Assembly (NCBI GenBank): GCA_002425765.1
Contig: DIMW01000015.1
Coordinates: forward strand, 245,486-309,485
Reading direction: 5' to 3'
Origin: Spirochaetaceae bacterium UBA5556
Lineage (GTDB): Bacteria > Spirochaetota > Spirochaetia > Treponematales > Rectinemataceae
DNA length: 64,000 bases
Below are positions 63,165-64,000 of the stretch, in pieces. The notes below the pieces were generated by a model that did not search any database, was not told the origin of the DNA, and saw nothing but the letters and a program-made list of their open reading frames with translations. The stretch's first letter is position 1. Each line of letters starts with the position of its first letter. A program made the translations under genes and the position numbers.

Positions 63165-64000
63165 GCAGGATTCATATCGAATGAGGACGAAACGGCTAGG
63201 AATTGTCATAGCGCTCATTTCTCTTGTCTTGGCAATCTTCGCCACCACGGCCATCCTCGATCTTGTTCGTCGAGAAGTTCAGCTTGTTACAAGCCGCACG
63301 CTTGATTCAGTCCAAACGCTTGTGATGAAGACTACCGGCCTGCGGCTGAAATACGATTACCTCAGTTTAGATGCGCTGAATCGGTTTTCCATGCACGGCA
63401 TAGAACTTCTCCGCGCAGACCCCGCTCCTCAGGCCTTGTCAGACTCCTCCGTCACGGCCCCAAATTCTGATGCTTCCCAGGCACCGATACTGCTTCAGAC
63501 ACTCTCGGTCCGGGTGAGCTTTTGGGCTCTTCTCATGGGTCACAATAACGAGGCGATCAGGGATATCGTAGCCGATGATCTGCGTGTTTCACTCTTGATG
63601 CCCGAAGATGAGTCCATCATCAATAAGATTCTTGAGAACTTTTCTGGCAGCGGCCCCGCGAGTCTTCCCCACCTGATGCTGACGGTTGGGCCGGTAGATG
63701 TACGTGTCCAAGAACAGTCGACGATAACAGATGCTCAGCTTCAAGGTGGCAGCCCAAAAAAGGGGACACTCAAAATCGATAGCCTGCAGTTTTCTACCCT
63801 TTCAGGCTCTCCGGAGATTATTGCCCCTTCCATTTCTGCGGAAATCGATGGTCTTTTTGGATTACCCAGAGTTTTAAGCGTCAAAGTGGGGGTGCAGGGT
63901 TCGGGTGTCCCGGATTTTTCCACGTTCAATGCCACGGTGAGTGCCTCCGCGCGTACGCCGGAATGGCTTGTTGTCCCACAGCGTTTTACGGTGAAGAAGG
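63163..64000 (+). CDS. TamB/AsmA-like envelope protein, 3' end missing
   Basis: The frame from the ATG at 63163 (or the ATG at 63181) stays open to the last base, so at least 279 residues are visible and the gene continues. A basic N-terminus and one membrane helix (GIVIALISLVLAIFATTAIL, about 13-32) are followed by DYLSLDALNRFSMHGIELLR, the kind of strand-turn pattern that opens TamB/AsmA-like beta-groove proteins. Further beta-rich, Ser-rich sequence with DLRVSLLMPEDE follows. Such proteins bridge the inner and outer membranes and are thought to carry lipids. The identification rests on pattern, not on a conserved motif. Confidence 0.6.
   Translation, partial: MQDSYRMRTKRLGIVIALISLVLAIFATTAILDLVRREVQLVTSRTLDSVQTLVMKTTGLRLKYDYLSLDALNRFSMHGIELLRADPAPQALSDSSVTAPNSDASQAPILLQTLSVRVSFWALLMGHNNEAIRDIVADDLRVSLLMPEDESIINKILENFSGSGPASLPHLMLTVGPVDVRVQEQSTITDAQLQGGSPKKGTLKIDSLQFSTLSGSPEIIAPSISAEIDGLFGLPRVLSVKVGVQGSGVPDFSTFNATVSASARTPEWLVVPQRFTVKK

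Noticed and set aside
1..64000. Mobile elements, CRISPR arrays and tRNA genes
   Set aside because: I looked for transposase or integrase motifs, regularly spaced repeats and tRNA T-arms in the gaps on both strands and found none. A covariance-model search would be more sensitive than reading.

Overview
The window reads as a contiguous stretch of bacterial chromosome, GC-rich by eye and densely packed (about 60 protein genes, few gaps above 150 bases). I saw no rRNA, tRNA, CRISPR array, insertion sequence or prophage gene. The gene set suggests a diderm spirochaete of the Treponema/Rectinema type: lipoproteins with spirochaete-like lipoboxes, small outer-membrane barrels, a TPR protein, a PEGA/formylglycine-enzyme-like membrane protein, a SurA-like periplasmic protein, a TamB/AsmA-like protein and PBP1A, with no LPS genes. 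This assignment is inference; no marker gene was compared.

Layout. 1-5.5 kb: the end of an iron-sulfur/flavin oxidoreductase with a D-amino-acid-oxidase-like partner, then an Rrf2 regulator, cysteine desulfurase, NifU-type scaffold and a MutY-like glycosylase. 5.6-8.9 kb: asnS-dacA and a TM2 protein. 9-19.9 kb: two loci that each pair a barrel with a lipoprotein, one of the lipoproteins being caspase-like, around a DUF445 protein, folC, a degenerate HAD protein and a long RarA. 20-26.2 kb: a possible metalloprotease lipoprotein, a DivIC/FtsB-like protein and PBP1A. 26.4-32.1 kb: gap-pgk, cysK-cysE, tpiA, secG. 32.2-39.4 kb: J-domain protein, SurA-like protein, nusB, map, htrA, a phosphoribosyltransferase and glgC. 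39.4-43.1 kb: mrfA-mrfB type helicase/exonuclease pair. 43.2-48.1 kb: rlmN and TPR protein, then rsmD-smpB with a PEGA/SUMF1 protein. 48.1-52.2 kb: active and inactive-looking signal peptidases, hemW, a fucose-isomerase-like protein. 52.3-58.3 kb: metallo-beta-lactamase-fold and pentapeptide proteins, small Cys-rich protein, murI, rsgA, mutS2. 58.4-64 kb: yebC-ruvC-ruvA-ruvB-queA, tmk and the start of a TamB-like gene.

Two themes stand out. First, several genes lack a Shine-Dalgarno sequence and instead have a promoter -10 element only 6-9 bases before the start codon, which predicts leaderless mRNAs; the clearest case is a symmetric 69-base divergent promoter between lepB and the PEGA/SUMF1 gene. 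Second, several enzymes have lost or changed canonical catalytic residues (signal peptidase paralogue, glutamate racemase, HAD protein, MutY-like glycosylase, thymidylate kinase P-loop, metallo-beta-lactamase fold).
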